The notes beneath the pieces are model-generated. The model did no database searches. It saw only the letters and a list, made by a program, of their open reading frames with translations, and had not been told where the DNA came from. A stretch of DNA of 39,859 nucleotides from positions 1-39,859 of the forward strand of contig JAUXWH010000072.1 in NCBI GenBank assembly GCA_030681365.1, in the 5' to 3' direction. The stretch is from Bradyrhizobium sp. (GTDB taxonomy: Bacteria > Pseudomonadota > Alphaproteobacteria > Rhizobiales > Xanthobacteraceae). Below are positions 34,082 to 39,859 of the stretch, piece after piece. Numbering within the stretch: position 1 is the stretch's first letter; each line of letters starts with the position of its first letter. The translations under genes were made by a program, and so were the position numbers.

Positions 34082-34230
34082 GTTAACACGACCGCTCAAA
34101 TTGCTTCGCCGCGCAGGCGGGTTTTTCCAATCTTTTTCGCTAGCTTCTCTGTCAACGCAATGAAGGAAGCGGCGCCACGCGCCCGCTTCGATTAGCGCGA
34201 ACGGGGAAACGGGGACGTGGTCGAGATAGC
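34082..34230 (+). repeat. 150-bp dispersed repeat, copy 2 (other copy at 28414-28564)
   Basis: Same orientation as copy 1, beginning GTTAAC and ending in GAACGGGGAAACGGGG-ACGTGGTCGAGATAG. Its last bases supply the upstream region, and possibly the GTG start, of the acyltransferase gene at 34217. It fills most of the gap between the ATPase stop and that gene. Confidence 0.7.
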
Positions 34231-35449
34231 TGACAGAGCGGTGGCCCGTGGCACTTCGGTGACCGCGGCAAAGCGGCCGCCGCCCGCAACGGCTTCGCGC
34301 GGCGATGCCGGCTTTGCCCCTCTCACCGCCGTTGCCGCGAGCCGGTGGCGCGCGCTTGCCGAACGCGCCGTTGAGCCGAACGCCTATTATCTGCCCGACT
34401 GGGAATTGGCGGTCAACGCCTCGGCGCGGGGCCGCACCGCCGTCTCGGCGCTCGCCGCATGGAGCGATGCTCAGCCTTCGTCCGACGGCGCGGCCCGCCT
34501 GATCGGGCTGTTGCCCGCGATCTCGATGTGGCGCGCCTACAAAATCCCACTCCCCGTTCTGGTCAGCGCCGATCCCTCCGGCACGCTCGGCACGCCGCCG
34601 CTCGATCGCGAGTTGGCCGAGGAGGCCGCGATTGGATTGATGCGGGAGGCACGGAAGGCCGGCGCCCATGCGCTGATCCTGCGCGATGTCGCACTCGATG
34701 GCGCCGCCATCAAGGCGTTCACGGAAGTGCTGCGGCAGGGCGGCATGCGCCCGCGCCTGCTGCAATCCCATCTCCGCGCCTGCCTCGATGCCACGCGCGA
34801 CGCCGAGGAATTGCTGCGCGATGCGCTCGGGCCGAAGAAACTCAAGGAATTGCGCCGCCAGCGCAACAGGCTGGCCGAGCATGGCGAGGTCCGTTTCGAT
34901 GTGGCGCGCGCGCCGCAGGAGATCGCATCGGCGGTCGAGGTATTCCTGACGCTGGAAGCCTCCGGCTGGAAGGCCCAGCGCGGCACCGCGCTGAAGCAGC
35001 ACGATGGCGATGCCGGCTTTGTCCGCCGCGCCACCGCCGACCTCGCCGAACTGCGCCAATGCGAGGTCGTGACGCTGTTCGCCGGCGACACGCCGGTGGC
35101 GGCCGCGATCGTGCTGCGGCATCAGGACCGTGCGTTCTACTTCAAGCTCGGCGTCGACGAGCGTTTTGCAAAACTGTCGCCCGGCGTGCAGCTGACGCTC
35201 GACCTGACCCGGCATCTCTGCGCCGACCCCGATATCGCGATGGTCGATTCCAGCGCCAATGCCGATCATCCCATGATCAATCCGATCTGGCGCGGGCGGC
35301 TCGCCATCGGCGACGTGCTGATCCCGCTGCGGCCGCGCGATCCCGTGGTGCCGCTGGTCCTCGGCGCCTTGAAACTGCGCCGGCTGATCCGCGAGCCGCT
35401 GCGCCGCGTCGTCCATTTCATCAGGAAACGCCAGGAGAAATCGTCATGA
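34217..35449 (+). CDS. BioF2/FemAB-like GNAT acyltransferase
   Basis: About 410 residues; the start is uncertain among GTG codons at 34217, 34241 and 34259, and the first lies inside the 150-bp repeat. The protein has the double-GNAT layout of the BioF2/CelD-like family: an N-terminal acceptor-like half (AYYLPDWELAVNA, LLPAISMWRAYKIPLP) and a C-terminal half with KKLKELRRQRNRLAEHGEV, EASGWKAQRGTAL, VVTLFAGDTPVAAAIVLR and KLGVDERFAKLSPGVQL. Members acylate amines on sugars, peptides or lipids, with diverse or unknown substrates. Its stop overlaps the start of the oxygenase-like gene, so the two products likely act together. Confidence 0.8.
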   Translation: MVEIADRAVARGTSVTAAKRPPPATASRGDAGFAPLTAVAASRWRALAERAVEPNAYYLPDWELAVNASARGRTAVSALAAWSDAQPSSDGAARLIGLLPAISMWRAYKIPLPVLVSADPSGTLGTPPLDRELAEEAAIGLMREARKAGAHALILRDVALDGAAIKAFTEVLRQGGMRPRLLQSHLRACLDATRDAEELLRDALGPKKLKELRRQRNRLAEHGEVRFDVARAPQEIASAVEVFLTLEASGWKAQRGTALKQHDGDAGFVRRATADLAELRQCEVVTLFAGDTPVAAAIVLRHQDRAFYFKLGVDERFAKLSPGVQLTLDLTRHLCADPDIAMVDSSANADHPMINPIWRGRLAIGDVLIPLRPRDPVVPLVLGALKLRRLIREPLRRVVHFIRKRQEKSS

Positions 35450-36390
35450 ATACCGTCACCGCCGTAGCCCCGGTGATTACGGCCGGAAACGACGCGCTGA
35501 AGCGCGACTTTCCGCTCAAGCCGTTCGCGATCCGCCACAAGCTCGCCGGCCATCCGCTCCTCAACCTGCCGCGCATCGCGCAGCTCGCCGCCGAGTTGCC
35601 GCGCGACCTGATCGAATACAGTTCAGGCAATGTCGCGATCAGCCAGGATCCGGATGCGATTCCCTCGGTCGATCTCGATCCCGTCGAGGTGGTCAAGCGC
35701 ATCGAAACCGCCGGCGCCTGGATGGTGCTGAAGCGCGTGGAGAATTCGCCGGAATACCGGCGGCTGCTGGAAGACACCCTGCTGTCGGTGGCGCGGGCGC
35801 GCGGCTTCAACAGCCTGCTCGACGCCGGCTTCGAGCAGCTCGAAGGTTTTATCTTCGTGTCGTCGCCGAACTCGACCACCCCGTTCCATCTCGACAGCGA
35901 GGACAATTTCTTCGTCCATATCCACGGCGAGAAATTCTTCACGATTTTCGACAACAACGACCGCTCGATCGTCTCCGACGACGAGATCGAGCGCTCCATG
36001 ACCAAGCACCGCAACCTGAAATACGACGACAGTTTTGCCCCGCGCGGCACCGAGTTTCATCTGTTCGCCGGCGACGGCTGCTACGTGCCGTACCAGTGGC
36101 CGCACTGGGTGCGCACCGCCGGCAGCTTCTCGATCTCGATGGCGATCACCTGGAAGACCCGCGAGGTGCGTCGCGTCAACGACCTGCATTTCTTCAATTC
36201 GATGCTGCGCGGCATCGGCCTGCCGCAGCTGCCGCCGGGCCGCCAGCCGCGGCTCGACACGCTGAAGCTGGCGTTCTATCGCACCGTCACGACCGCAATC
36301 AAGCCGCTGCGTTCCTCACTGGCGATGCGCCGCGTGCTGCGAAGGATCGCACTCGGCAAGCGCGCGAATTATTATCTGAAGGGGGCCTGA
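35446..36390 (+). CDS. JmjC/cupin-like Fe(II) oxygenase-family protein
   Basis: 314 residues, ATG 35446 with AGGAG 8 nt upstream, overlapping the acyltransferase stop. A facial triad is visible: His148-x-Asp150 in TTPFHLDSEDNF and His220 in YQWPHWVRT, set in a beta-helix context (FFVHIHGEKFFTIFDNND). That matches cupin_8/JmjC-like 2-oxoglutarate oxygenases, which hydroxylate protein side chains or small molecules. The N-terminal 90 residues and the basic C-terminal tail are unlike any domain I know. Whether 2-oxoglutarate is bound cannot be judged by eye. Confidence 0.8.
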   Translation: MNTVTAVAPVITAGNDALKRDFPLKPFAIRHKLAGHPLLNLPRIAQLAAELPRDLIEYSSGNVAISQDPDAIPSVDLDPVEVVKRIETAGAWMVLKRVENSPEYRRLLEDTLLSVARARGFNSLLDAGFEQLEGFIFVSSPNSTTPFHLDSEDNFFVHIHGEKFFTIFDNNDRSIVSDDEIERSMTKHRNLKYDDSFAPRGTEFHLFAGDGCYVPYQWPHWVRTAGSFSISMAITWKTREVRRVNDLHFFNSMLRGIGLPQLPPGRQPRLDTLKLAFYRTVTTAIKPLRSSLAMRRVLRRIALGKRANYYLKGA

Positions 36391-36405
36391 GCCGTCACCG
36401 GTGTC

Positions 36406-36513
36406 GTCATCCTGAGGTGCGAGCCCTTGCGAGCCTCGAAGGATGAGCCACAAGCACTTCGCTTGCTGCCATCCTTCGAGGCTCGCCGAAGACGGCGAGC
36501 ACCTCTGGATGAC
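36406..36513. repeat. 108-bp nested palindromic repeat
   Basis: Outer arms GTCATCCTGAGGTGC (36406-36420) and GCACCTCTGGATGAC (36499-36513) pair with one mismatch. Inner arms GAGCCTCGAAGGATG (36431-36445) and CATCCTTCGAGGCTC (36470-36484) pair perfectly over 15 bp. An innermost CAAGC-N5-GCTTG closes the structure. It directly follows the oxygenase-like gene and could end its transcript or protect its 3' end. CATCCTTCGAG-type palindromes are, from memory, frequent in Bradyrhizobium; a short relative lies at 38628-38670. Confidence 0.75.
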
Positions 36514-36632
36514 GGCGGTATGTGTGGCGGCGTTCCCCGGAGGCAATTGCATACAGCAGATACGGCTTCGCGATCTCGCGGCGCGTTTCGCCCGAGGTTT
36601 GCCGGAAACTTGCCGCCCTCTCCAATCAGAGG

Positions 36633-36747
36633 GCGCGGGGAATGCCGGGCGCCCGATGCGCCCGATAGCCGCGTGTGCAATAGTGTAGTGGGTAGAAGGC
36701 ACACGCGTTAGTCAGGTCACACCGGAATCACCCGGCATTCCCCGCGC
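36633..36747. repeat. 115-bp nested palindromic repeat
   Basis: Outer arms GCGCGGGGAATGCCGGG (36633-36649) and CCCGGCATTCCCCGCGC (36731-36747) are a perfect 17-bp inverted repeat. Inside it, CGCGTGTGC (36670-36678) pairs perfectly with GCACACGCG (36699-36707). The element ends six bases before the stop of the small minus-strand ORF at 36754, so it sits at that ORF's 3' end. Confidence 0.75.
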
Positions 36748-36753
36748 AATGGT

Positions 36754-36903
36754 TTACGGCTTATAGGTGATCTCCTCGGCGAGCCCTGCGCTTTTGCCAC
36801 CGTCGCCCGCACGCCTGAGCTTGCGAACTTGACACCAGCCTTTGGGGTGTCGGAACCACACCATTTCGCCGTCCGCTTCAGGCGCCCTGGTCAAGGTTAC
36901 CAT
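36754..36903 (-). CDS. 49-aa ORF, probably part of a repeated element
   Basis: Minus strand, ATG 36901-36903 (an in-frame ATG five codons earlier is also possible) to TAA 36754-36756. The product reads MVTLTRAPEADGEMVWFRHP, then KGWCQVRK and a Gly/Lys-rich end EEITYKP. I recall very similar short reading frames (MRWTRMVTLTRA, EADGEVVW) scattered through Bradyrhizobium genomes next to the same GGGGAATGCCGGG palindrome, so this is likely a piece of a repeated element rather than a functional gene. That recollection is not checked. Confidence 0.35.
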   Translation of the reverse strand: MVTLTRAPEADGEMVWFRHPKGWCQVRKLRRAGDGGKSAGLAEEITYKP

Positions 36904-37100
36904 CCGCGTCCACCGCATCCCCGCCCCGCACTGGTGACCTTGCGCAATGCCCCTCTGATTGGGACGGGATGCGATCGATATAGACCGATTTGCAGTTTCT
37001 GAAAATCAGAATATTTTTACGCGAAGGGCTTGACGGACGTTTGGGGTGATTTGCCCGTCGGGTGGATTCATTGAATCGATTGAGCAAATCGGCTTTTAGG
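36904..37100 (-). repeat. probable relic of a repeated element, no intact gene
   Basis: On the minus strand, after an AATCGATTCAATGAATCCACC segment, the sequence reads in one frame KNILIFRNCKSVYIDRIPSQ and then RGGDAVDADG. Similar strings recur in Bradyrhizobium as decayed frames upstream of the EADGE ORF described at 36754. Nothing here has a start, ribosome site and domain together. I treat 36633-37100 as one composite repeated element, by inference. Confidence 0.3.
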
Positions 37101-37146
37101 TGCGGAGCCCGTTCGACGAAAATTTTCCCGACGGAGGCTGCTCCCC

Positions 37147-37812
37147 CTACTCCGCCGCCTGCGCGTTGATCTCCGCCGACACCTGCCGGATCGCGCGCGC
37201 CAGCTGCTCGGCCGGCTGCGCGCCCGATACGGCGTATTTCTGCGCGAACACGAACGTCGGCACGCCGGAAATGCCCTTGTCGGAGGCGTCCTTCGCCTGC
37301 GCCGAGATCAGTTCGACGTCTTCGTCGGTAGCGAGGCGTTTTCGGATATCCTCCGCATCCAGCCCGATATCGGCGGACGCCTGCACCAGCACGTTGACGT
37401 CGGTGAGGTCGCCGCCGTCGCGAAAGTACAGTTCCATCAGCCGCTGTTTCATCTCGGCGGATTTGCCTTGCGCGTCGGCCCAGTGAATCAGGCGGTGGCA
37501 ATCGGTCGTGTTGGGCTGGCGCCTGACCAGCTCCGGCCGGTAGGTCAGGCCTTCCTCGCTGGCGGCGGTGACGACGCGGCCGGCGATGCCCTTGTAGGCC
37601 TCGACCGAGCCGAATTTTTTGGTGAGATACTCGTCACGGCTGATGCCCTCGCGCGGCACCCAGGAATTGAGAAAGAATGGCCGCCAGTTGATCTCGACCG
37701 GCACATCCGGCGCCAGCGCCAGCGCGTTCTCGATCCGGCGCTTGCCGATGTAGCACCACGGGCACACCACGTCGGAGACGATGTCGATCTGCAGCGGCTT
37801 CAGGGTGCTCAT
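37147..37812 (-). CDS. DsbA-family oxidoreductase, FrnE type
   Basis: 221 residues from ATG 37810-37812. The redox motif C17-P-W-C20 lies in IDIVSDVVCPWCYIGKRR, diagnostic of the FrnE/2-hydroxychromene-2-carboxylate isomerase-like branch of thioredoxin folds. GISGVPTFVFAQKYAVSGAQP near residue 180 supplies the cis-Pro loop. There is no signal peptide, so it is cytoplasmic, unlike periplasmic DsbA. Family members are thought to help in thiol stress or polyketide modification. The preceding PNPOx-like gene lies 97 bases upstream on the same strand. Confidence 0.88.
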   Translation of the reverse strand: MSTLKPLQIDIVSDVVCPWCYIGKRRIENALALAPDVPVEINWRPFFLNSWVPREGISRDEYLTKKFGSVEAYKGIAGRVVTAASEEGLTYRPELVRRQPNTTDCHRLIHWADAQGKSAEMKQRLMELYFRDGGDLTDVNVLVQASADIGLDAEDIRKRLATDEDVELISAQAKDASDKGISGVPTFVFAQKYAVSGAQPAEQLARAIRQVSAEINAQAAE

Positions 37813-37909
37813 GGGCGCGGTCTCCGTGAAACGATGCCCGCAAAATAGGCCAAAATGCCGGCGAAACAAGCCCGCAGCCCGCTTATCAGGAGCCTCATCG
37901 ACGGCAAGG

Positions 37910-38539
37910 TTACCGATCCTGGCCCGGATCGGCTCGAACCATGGGGATATGTGGATCGTCCGCGGGCAGGATGTCGCTGATATAGTCGCGATGCTTCCAC
38001 TCTGGCGGCGGCGGTGTGCCCTCACCCTCGTGCGGCACGTAGGGCGATGGCCTGGCTCCCTCCAGGTCCGGTAAATAACGCGGGCAGTTCGGATAGATCT
38101 CGCACTCGATCCGCACCACCAGCCTGGCGCCAAAGTGCCGGCCGATGGTCTGCGCGTCGTCCAGGATGGCGGCGCGTCCGTTGACGCGGATGCGCCGGCT
38201 CTTGCCATCGAAGCGGACGAACAAGAGGCCGACATTGGGGTTGCGCGAGATATTCCCGAGGGTGCGGTACATCGAATTGCCATCGTATTCGGGAAATTCG
38301 ATGACGTTGGGCCCGACGATCTGGACGAAGCCCGGATCGCCCGACCTGATGCTGCAATCGGTGTAGTCCTGCCAGGACGTCGCGATGAAGAAGAAAGGGG
38401 AGTTCCGGATCATCTCCTTCTCGTCATCCCAGAACTCATAGTGTTTGCGCCTGGCTTCGATGGCTTCGGCCACGCGGCGTCCGTCGAAGCGATCCTGAAG
38501 ATCGCGCATTCCATCGTGAAAGAACGGCCGCTGCCACAT
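37910..38539 (-). CDS. pyridoxamine 5'-phosphate oxidase-like flavoprotein
   Basis: 209 residues, ATG 38537-38539 with GGAG 8 nt upstream. The split-barrel core is visible: FFFIATSWQDYTDCSIRSGDPGFVQIVGP, then FPEYDGNSMYRTLGNISRNPNVGLLFV and IRVNGRAAI. The YDGNSMYRTLGNI segment corresponds to the flavin-phosphate-binding Arg/Asn region of PNPOx-like proteins. The C-terminus is Pro-rich (GEGTPPPPEWKHRDYI). Most such proteins bind FMN, F420 or heme; true PNP oxidation is doubtful because the usual C-terminal dimer segment is absent. Confidence 0.82.
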   Translation of the reverse strand: MWQRPFFHDGMRDLQDRFDGRRVAEAIEARRKHYEFWDDEKEMIRNSPFFFIATSWQDYTDCSIRSGDPGFVQIVGPNVIEFPEYDGNSMYRTLGNISRNPNVGLLFVRFDGKSRRIRVNGRAAILDDAQTIGRHFGARLVVRIECEIYPNCPRYLPDLEGARPSPYVPHEGEGTPPPPEWKHRDYISDILPADDPHIPMVRADPGQDR

Positions 38540-38627
38540 CGATTCACTCCGCTGTTCCTGAAAAAGGCCTGCTGCCGGTCAGGCACCGCATGTACCGGTA
38601 CCTGGCATCATAGATGGTGTTACGGCC

Positions 38628-38670
38628 CATCCTTCGAGACGCGGCGAAGACGCCGCTCCTCAGCATGAGG
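38628..38670. repeat. short palindromic repeat related to 36406-36513
   Basis: CATCCTTCGAG, then a perfect GCGGCG-AAGA-CGCCGC hairpin (38641-38656), then CCTCAGCATGAGG. The CATCCTTCGAG arm is the same as in the 36406 element. The gap 38540-38797 contains this element and no gene. Confidence 0.55.
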
Positions 38671-38797
38671 TTTAACTTGCTGAAATACAACAGCCCCATG
38701 CCCGGATGAGCCCTTTGCGCTCACTCTGGAGGAGCGAGCAAAATGAGAATCTCGACGCATGGGCCGCAAGCGACTTGACGATCTCACATGGCAAATA

Positions 38798-39499
38798 CTA
38801 GGGCGCGAGATATTGCAGCAGCCTTGGATCGTCGCGAACCTGCTGCGCCGGTCCGGCGAGTGCGACCCTTCCGCGGTCGAGCACGAAGGCCCGATCGGCG
38901 ACGCGAAGCGCCAGATCCAGATGCTGCTCCACGATCACGACGGCGATTTCTTTTGCCAGCACGATCAGCCGTTCGGTGATTTCCTCGATCACGCCGATCC
39001 AGACCCCCTCGGTCGGCTCGTCGAGCAGCAATATCCGGGGATCGGACAGCAGAGCGCGGGCGATGGCCAGCATTTTTCGTTCGCCGCCGGACAGCGTGCC
39101 CGCCACCTGATCCATGCGCTGGCCGAGTTTCGGGAAGATTTCCAGCACGCGATCGGTCGCGCCGCTGTCGCGGCTGGTCAGCGCGCCGACCGCGAGATTG
39201 TCGCGCACCGAAAGCCTTGAGAACACCGAGTGTTCCTGCGGGACGTATCCCATGCCGAGGCGGACGCGTTGCTCGGTCGGCAGTTTTCCGACATCGCGGG
39301 TATCGAGGCTGACGGAGCCGGCCAGCAGCGGCAATTCGCCGACGATGGCCTTCATCAGGGTGGTCTTGCCGGCGCCGTTGCGGCCGAGAATCGCAACGCC
39401 GCCGCGCCAGGGCACGCTCATACTGACGCCGAACAGGACCTGGCTGCGGCCATAGCCGGCGTCGAGATCGCTTATATCGAGGAATTTGTCGTCAGGCAC
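38798..39499 (-). CDS. branched-chain/urea-type ABC transporter ATPase, LivF/UrtE class
   Basis: 233 residues from a GTG (39497-39499). Walker A GRNGAGKTT is near 39-47, the signature is LSGGERKM and Walker B reads LLLDEPTEG. GMGYVPQEHSVFSRLSVRDNLAVGA is the Q-loop region of LivF/UrtE ATPases. The start overlaps the stop of the partner ATPase by 8 nt. It belongs to a second transporter that continues past the right edge; amide, urea or amino acid substrates are all possible. Confidence 0.88.
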   Translation of the reverse strand: MPDDKFLDISDLDAGYGRSQVLFGVSMSVPWRGGVAILGRNGAGKTTLMKAIVGELPLLAGSVSLDTRDVGKLPTEQRVRLGMGYVPQEHSVFSRLSVRDNLAVGALTSRDSGATDRVLEIFPKLGQRMDQVAGTLSGGERKMLAIARALLSDPRILLLDEPTEGVWIGVIEEITERLIVLAKEIAVVIVEQHLDLALRVADRAFVLDRGRVALAGPAQQVRDDPRLLQYLAP

Positions 39500-39859
39500 G
39501 GCGGAGATAGACCTCCTGGACTCTGGCGCTGGACTGGATGTGCTGGACCGAGCCGCAATCGAGCACGCTGCCCTGATCGAGCACCGTCAGCCGGTCGCAG
39601 ATGTCGCGGATGAAGTCGAGATCGTGCTCGACGATCACGAGGGAGCAACGCTTCTTGATGGGCTGCAGCAGTTCGCCGGTCACCCGCCGTTCCTCAAGGC
39701 TCATGCCGCCGGTCGGCTCGTCCAGCAGCAGAAGCCTCGGCTCCGGCGCCAGCGCCATCGCGATCTCGAGCCATTGCTGCTGGCCGTGGGAGAGCGCGGA
39801 GGCGGGATCCGCCGCGCGGTCGACCAGCCGGAATTGTTCGAGCATGGCCATGGCGCGAT
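39492..39859 (-). CDS. branched-chain/urea-type ABC transporter ATPase, LivG/UrtD class (partial)
   Basis: Only the C-terminal 121 or so residues are inside the window; the gene continues beyond the right edge. Visible are the signature LSHGQQQWLEIAMALA, Walker B LLLLDEPTGGMSLEERR and the H-loop VIVEHDLDFI. LSHG-x-QQWLEI with GGMS-x-EE is the pattern of UrtD and related LivG ATPases. It pairs with the ATPase at 38798. Confidence 0.85.
   Translation of the reverse strand, partial: RAMAMLEQFRLVDRAADPASALSHGQQQWLEIAMALAPEPRLLLLDEPTGGMSLEERRVTGELLQPIKKRCSLVIVEHDLDFIRDICDRLTVLDQGSVLDCGSVQHIQSSARVQEVYLRRA

Noticed and set aside
32246..35416. 1056-codon minus-strand frame
   Set aside because: Very long but antisense to the ATPase and acyltransferase genes, His/Arg/Gln-rich, without a recognisable domain; a GC-content artefact.
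36427..36711. Several 70-128 codon frames on both strands in the palindrome region
   Set aside because: They arise from the inverted repeats; no start site or domain.

Overview
The window is high-GC alphaproteobacterial chromosomal DNA, most likely Bradyrhizobium or a close relative. This is inferred from the gene style: many branched-chain/peptide ABC transporters, several Crp/Fnr regulators, TTGAT-N4-ATCAA (FixK/FNR-type) boxes, GGAAC-N16/17-CGTT (EcfG-type) promoters, numerous 30-90 aa orphan proteins and palindromic intergenic repeats. No rRNA, tRNA or CRISPR array was seen.

Left part (1-6.4 kb) is an accessory-looking region. It begins with the 5' end of a gene reading off the left edge, possibly an IS256-type transposase. 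A two-hairpin module follows, present twice (about 178-303 and 913-1038). Then come many small genes: three short membrane or paralogous proteins, two zinc-ribbon proteins and several hypotheticals. Two successive Crp/Fnr-type regulators, a secreted small protein and a 43-aa lipoprotein complete the region.

6.4-12 kb: a PaaI-type thioesterase, then a complete minus-strand branched-chain/hydrophobic amino acid (HAAT) ABC transporter: binding protein, livH, livM, livG, livF. 12-17.5 kb on the plus strand, divergent from it: class II aldolase, DHA2-type MFS exporter, a DevBCA/MacAB-like exporter (HlyD, FtsX permease, ATPase), and a 30-aa membrane protein behind a perfect FixK/FNR box.

17.5-28.3 kb is a sensing and stress section: a PQQ dehydrogenase with a C-terminal membrane anchor, a secreted metacaspase with a small secreted peptide gene in front, a lipoprotein, a globin-coupled chemotaxis receptor broken by a frameshift, an FNR-like regulator with N-terminal cysteines, a DUF2336 protein, and a PAS-PAS-GGDEF-EAL c-di-GMP enzyme downstream of a perfect FixK/FNR box. 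Together these suggest oxygen-dependent control of signalling and motility.

28.4-36.4 kb: a peptide/nickel-type ABC operon (binding protein, two permeases, a two-domain ATPase) bracketed by two copies of a 150-bp non-coding repeat, then a two-gene operon of a GNAT/BioF2-like acyltransferase and a JmjC/cupin-like Fe(II) oxygenase. 36.4-37.1 kb is packed with nested palindromes and relics of repeated elements. The right end carries a DsbA/FrnE-type oxidoreductase, a PNPOx-like flavoprotein, and the two ATPase genes (one cut by the window edge) of a second LivGF/UrtDE-type transporter.
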